From NCBI RefSeq assembly GCF_032854445.1, contig NC_088305.1, positions 26,562,628-26,626,627 on the forward strand: a stretch of DNA of 64,000 nt, read 5' to 3'. Position 1 is the stretch's first letter. The number at the start of each line of letters is the position of its first letter. The position numbers and the translations under genes were made by a program. The notes under the pieces are model-generated. The model saw only the letters and a list, made by a program, of their open reading frames with translations, searched no databases and was not told where the DNA came from. This stretch comes from Liolophura sinensis. Lineage: Eukaryota; Mollusca; Polyplacophora; Chitonida; Chitonidae. This document shows positions 60,540 through 64,000 of this stretch, in pieces.

Positions 60540-60905
60540 AGTGCAGCAACAACAACAGCAGCAGGCGAGGCAGTTAAAAAAACATATGATGATAGTCAAT
60601 TCCCTGAGCTCCAAAATACAAGTGATCAGGGATGAAAATGTTCTGTTCAACTTTGCTCAATCCTCAGCAAGTTTCTTGGTAGACTGTAGCTAGTGCGGCT
60701 GAAGAAAGAGGGGGTTAGGAAGAACACACATAGACTGGATGAGATGTATGTATCCAAAGCCACACAATCAGGATGAAGCCAGCGGTAACAGCTTGAGTCA
60801 GGAAGCCATTTCGTGAGGGAAACTAGCACATATGTCCTTGACTACTGACGGAGATACCCCGGCTGCTACCAGCACGATGTTGTGTTGTTGTTGTTGCAGC
60901 GGCAT
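60540..60905. repeat. CAA/CAG and TTG short repeats in inverted orientation
   Basis: GCAGCAACAACAACAGCAGC (from about 60542) and GTTGTGTTGTTGTTGTTGCA (from about 60880) are approximate inverted copies about 320 bases apart. Confidence 0.6.
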
Positions 60906-62380
60906 CAAGACTGTGCATGTACACGTAGGCTAGGGTTGATGATTAAGCCCTGTCCGGCACGTCCATGACTACGTACTTGAGTGTGCACCTACACCTTATG
61001 TAGTACATGGAGGGGGGAAAGAGTTATATACGCTGTGAAAACAATGATCAATATCAAAGCCTGCAGAGATGTTGAGAGACCTAGAAAACCCAGCAGGGCT
61101 CAAATGAGGGTTGGGTAAACCACTGTTCAATATTCCTACTATGATGGCGAGGATCGACAAAGTGATTTACAGGCGGGAGGAGCAGAAAAGAGCAGCTGGG
61201 TAGTGGAGGAATATGTAGATCAGACGGCCATCTGTCCAGGGGTGTGGGGGGAGGGGAGGCCTGGTCTGATGGTACAGCTGTCAGTTACTCAGCTTTATTA
61301 TACAGAGTTTTACAGGGGCAATAATGTTATGTAAGACTTATGTTAAGATGCTTAGACCATCCTCCAGTTGCACAGGACATAATTGAGGAATTCAGAACAA
61401 CTGGAGCATTATGTTTTTGATGTCCATCATCTCAGCTGTAATATTACAACTAATGCAGCATGTAGATAAAAAAATCAGGACAGTTCACTCTTGATACATG
61501 ACCAAGAAATAAAGCAAGTCATGTGAAGAGTAATATTACAAGAGTCAAATAAGCACTATACTGATTTCTAAATGTCAATGTGATTTCTTTGCAAATTTGC
61601 ACGTTATAAAGCCTATCTTAAAATGGAAGAAATCTGGAAGAATCCACCGTATATATGGTGCAGAGAGAAACTGAGCAGTATATACACTATGGTTCATAAA
61701 TATTACTAAATCTCAGTTTGATTATAACGAGCTATATAAACAAGCTGAATGGTTAATTCTGCAAGAAGGCAGTGTTGAAGTAAAAGTGGGACTGTAAGAC
61801 TTGCTCTATTACAGCTACTATACATGCAGATTAGCTTCAAGATGCCCGGCCTTTTTTTTTACAATCCATAATGAGGTCTATCAGCACTGAGCTCAAAGTC
61901 GACAACGAGGATGCAGCTAGGCTGAAATCATCATCATGGTGACCACAAGGTGGTGGCGGCAGCAACATGAAAACTGAAATTATCCTTAGAGACGAAGATT
62001 ATCATGGAATCAGAAGAATAAAACAGGCCGTAAAGCAATGCAGAGATACCATTAACAGTCCATTCCAGTACTCATGGGTGTCTACACATCCCAGACCAGC
62101 CCCTCGCGTGTTCCAGCCAGATACCAGTAGATCTGCCTAGAGTGATGAGGAAGTCGAAGCTTAAGTCAGTGCAATGCAGAGACAGCCTTGTGCTATATTG
62201 CCTGATGGTAGATGTAGGCCTTAGCAGCAGTATGACCCACAGCACATGTATATTCACAGTCCAAAAGCCCAGAGGTGCTGATTTCCGGTATAAGGTTTAA
62301 ACATAAGTCTCTGCCTACCCACAAGACGCACAGTCGTTATCGCCCCTTCAGTATTATAGGGCTATGGTAGCTGCAATACA
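60906..62380. other. Upstream flank without recognised genes
   Basis: No coding exon could be supported. A possible TATA-like GTATATAACTC on the minus strand lies at about 61031-61021. G-rich stretches (AGGGGTGTGGGGGGAGGGGAG at about 61240) occur. Short open frames match nothing I know. Confidence 0.4.
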
Positions 62381-62387
62381 GTCCAGT

Positions 62388-62465
62388 AGCCACGATTCCA
62401 CAGACGGCGCCTATTTAAAAGAATGAATTGTCTATTGCAACATCAAATCAGTCTCCCCATTGGTT
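62388..62465 (-). promoter_or_regulatory. Speculative promoter for the RBMS/shep gene
   Basis: On the minus strand a CCAAT box (AACCAATGG, 62463-62459 core) is followed about 40 bases later by TTTTAAATAGGCGCC (62420-62406), a TATA-like box, in a GC-richer patch. Initiation would be near 62385. A 5' UTR exon and an intron ending near 60114 would then be needed. Two possible donors on this strand lie further upstream at about 62593 (CATG then GTAAGA) and 62657 (CCAG then GTAGAG), which fits other starts equally well. Confidence 0.22.
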
Positions 62466-62479
62466 GCCCTTGGCGATCG

Positions 62480-63170
62480 TCTGGCTTAAGAGCCGATAGC
62501 GTGCACGCCTGCAGCTGGTCAAATTCTGCTACAGGAGACTAACAGATTTAGCTTCCTGCACTGCCCATCAATACGAGCTGTAGCCAGGCCTCTTACCATG
62601 ACCAAGGGGAATGAACTCTGCACCGACATCCTGCAGGCCAGGAAATCTGTACTCTACCTGGCAGATTTTATCAGATTTGAGCAACAGGATGCTGGTATAA
62701 GAGGGTTTTGCCGGCAACACACATTCCTGCTAGCAGGCAGACAAGCGCTCTTACTGGTCAGCCCCCCCATGAAGGATCAATACTTGGATGTTGCAGCCGC
62801 TGTGCGACCGTACCACTGCTGCCTGAGCAGCCAAAGCCTGCTGACCCACCTCTCCGCTCAGACATGATAGAAATACTGCATCAAAAACTGAAAATACAGG
62901 TCCTACCCCACACCTCTTTCATTTTCTACATAAGCACTCTACAGTGTATATTAAGCTCAAATAGTGGTATGTATAGGTTTAGCCAGGGGATATCCCCATG
63001 TGCTTGAGGTTCCCTATTCTAAGAAAAAAACAAAACATGGGAAACATAGGGAAAAAAGCCAAAAAAATTGAAAATGAGACACCCTGATTTCAAAGTCTGA
63101 CTAAACCTATGATAGGAAGGGATATTGCATCTGTCAGTTAAGCTCTGTACCGTACAAAACAAAATTTCTC
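62480..63170. other. GC-richer upstream patch without a supported gene
   Basis: Overlapping plus-strand frames of 89 and 99 codons occur at 62598-63007, but neither resembles a known protein and they compete for the same bases in two frames. From 63000 the sequence is AT-rich and empty. Confidence 0.35.
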
Positions 63171-63187
63171 TCCCATCACATGTTTGT

Positions 63188-63266
63188 TTATTAATTTATT
63201 TATTTGGGGTTTTACACCATGCTCCATAATTCACATATACAATGTCAGCCAGTATTCTTGTGGGAA
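63188..63266 (-). mobile_element. SINE family A, 3' fragment
   Basis: TTAATTTATTTATTTGGGGT, TTTTACACCATGCTC and ATGTCAGCCAGTATTCTTGT match the tail and start of the body. Confidence 0.75.
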
Positions 63267-63374
63267 GCGATGTTCTTGAAACTACAGTTTTTCACCTCAA
63301 GCTTAGCCTTTTTCTGATTGCTTCATTCTGACTGATTCATACACCTTATACTGCTATTTAAGAGTTTACTGTGA

Positions 63375-63518
63375 TTTATATATTGGTGTTTTACTCCGTA
63401 CTCAAAAATATTTCACTTACACGACGGCCACCAGCATTATGGGTGGGAGAAAACAGGGCAGAGCCCCGGGGAAACCCACAACCATCTGCAGGTTGCTGCA
63501 GACCTTCTCACGTACAGG
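63375..63518 (-). mobile_element. SINE family A lacking the tRNA head
   Basis: TTGGTGTTTTACTCCGTACT, CACCAGCATTATGGGTGGG, CAGAGCCCCGGGGAAACCCA and CATCTGCAGGTTGCTGCAGA match in order. Confidence 0.85.
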
Positions 63519-63519
63519 A

Positions 63520-63668
63520 GTTTATTGTGAAGTTTGATTAATTTTTAATCAGAAATACTGAATTGTTGGGATATTAGTAACATCATTTTAAAGTCTTCGT
63601 GTCCTAATAGAAAGTGTGGCCGTGAAAGTATAGTAAGGTGAAATACAGCATTTGCCTATAGCTATTAG
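63520..63668 (-). mobile_element. Dispersed repeat, family X, inverted copy 5
   Basis: On the minus strand GCTGTATTTCACCTTACTAT, then TTTCTGATTAAAAATTAATC and AAACTTCAC match the family X start and middle. The rest is missing, and a SINE abuts it. Confidence 0.55.
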
Positions 63669-63889
63669 CTCTATTGTAAAACTATCTCAGACACTGCCTT
63701 AAGAGATGTTTTGTTGTAAAACAGTGTCAAGGCTGCAACAGATATACATGCCCACTGAGGCATTCACGTGTACATACACATGCACCTCTCTATGTGTGAT
63801 AGTCTCCATGTTTTTCCCACTCATCTATACATGGATGGTAATGCATGAATGCTTAGGGTATTACGTTGTACACCCCACCCAGTCACATT

Positions 63890-63979
63890 TTTAAAGTCTT
63901 TGGTATGACCTGACCCAGGTTTGAACCCTGGTCTCCCGACTTCAAGGCGGACACTAACCATGAGGGCACCGAAGCGGCA
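63890..63979 (-). mobile_element. SINE family B, tRNA-like head
   Basis: On the minus strand the sequence has CCGCTTCGGTGCCCTCATGG, an A box (TGGTTAGTGTCCG) and a B box (GGTTCAAACC), with CTTGAAGTCGGGAGACC between. The element starts close to the window edge and breaks off before its body. Confidence 0.75.
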
Positions 63980-64000
63980 CAAATGGATGGTGATCCTAAA

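Noticed and set aside
62598-63007. Overlapping 89- and 99-codon plus-strand frames
   Set aside because: They use the same GC-richer bases in two frames, which argues against coding. No known family.

Overview
This is a window of animal (metazoan) genomic DNA, most likely from a mollusc or another lophotrochozoan. The evidence is a widely split gene with GT/AG (and one probable GC/AG) introns, AT-rich non-coding sequence, many tRNA-derived SINE copies whose 3' tails end in short A/T-rich runs, and abundant minisatellites. The species cannot be named from the sequence alone. I saw no bacterial genes, rRNA genes, free-standing tRNA genes, CRISPR arrays or viral genes.

Only one protein-coding gene is well supported. 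It lies on the minus strand and spans almost the whole window: an RBMS / alan shepard (shep) family single-stranded RNA/DNA-binding protein with two RRM domains. Its 5' coding part is here as five exons, in transcription order 59888-60100 (N-terminus), 7519-7679 (linker and RNP2 of RRM1), 3940-3998, 3247-3338 (RNP1 of RRM1) and 138-357 (most of RRM2). The last four join in perfect phase and are very secure. The N-terminal exon is inferred from an open reading frame, a donor site and compatible phase. The gene runs off the low-coordinate end, so the end of RRM2 and the C-terminal region lie outside. Between the N-terminal exon and the first RRM exon is a candidate intron of about 52 kb, which makes up most of the window.

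Region by region: 1-7.7 kb holds the RRM exons and short introns with SINEs. At 7.66-7.84 kb a 102-bp tandem duplication copied the 3' splice site of exon 7519-7679 in frame. The large intron (7.7-59.9 kb) contains SINE copies, at least three other dispersed repeat families (including a MITE-like element with long inverted ends at 17294-17692), many minisatellites (units of 18, 21, 27, 32, 33, 43, 89 and 109 bp), a near-perfect hairpin at 55183-55264, and several motif clusters that could be enhancers. These are X-box/RFX-like sites near 48.0 and 50.1 kb, a triple DR1 nuclear-receptor-type element at 47983-48002, seven CCAAT boxes at 33-bp spacing near 32.4 kb, and a CACCT/CAGGT cluster at 38.15-38.43 kb. 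The part above 60.1 kb is upstream of the gene and has a speculative promoter and two more SINE types.

Most long open frames in this window are by-products of tandem repeats whose unit is a multiple of three, or chance frames without an ATG, and are not annotated as genes. Nothing here looks like a new multi-gene system. The notable points are the duplicated splice acceptor, the probable GC donor, the hairpin, the MITE family and the motif clusters.
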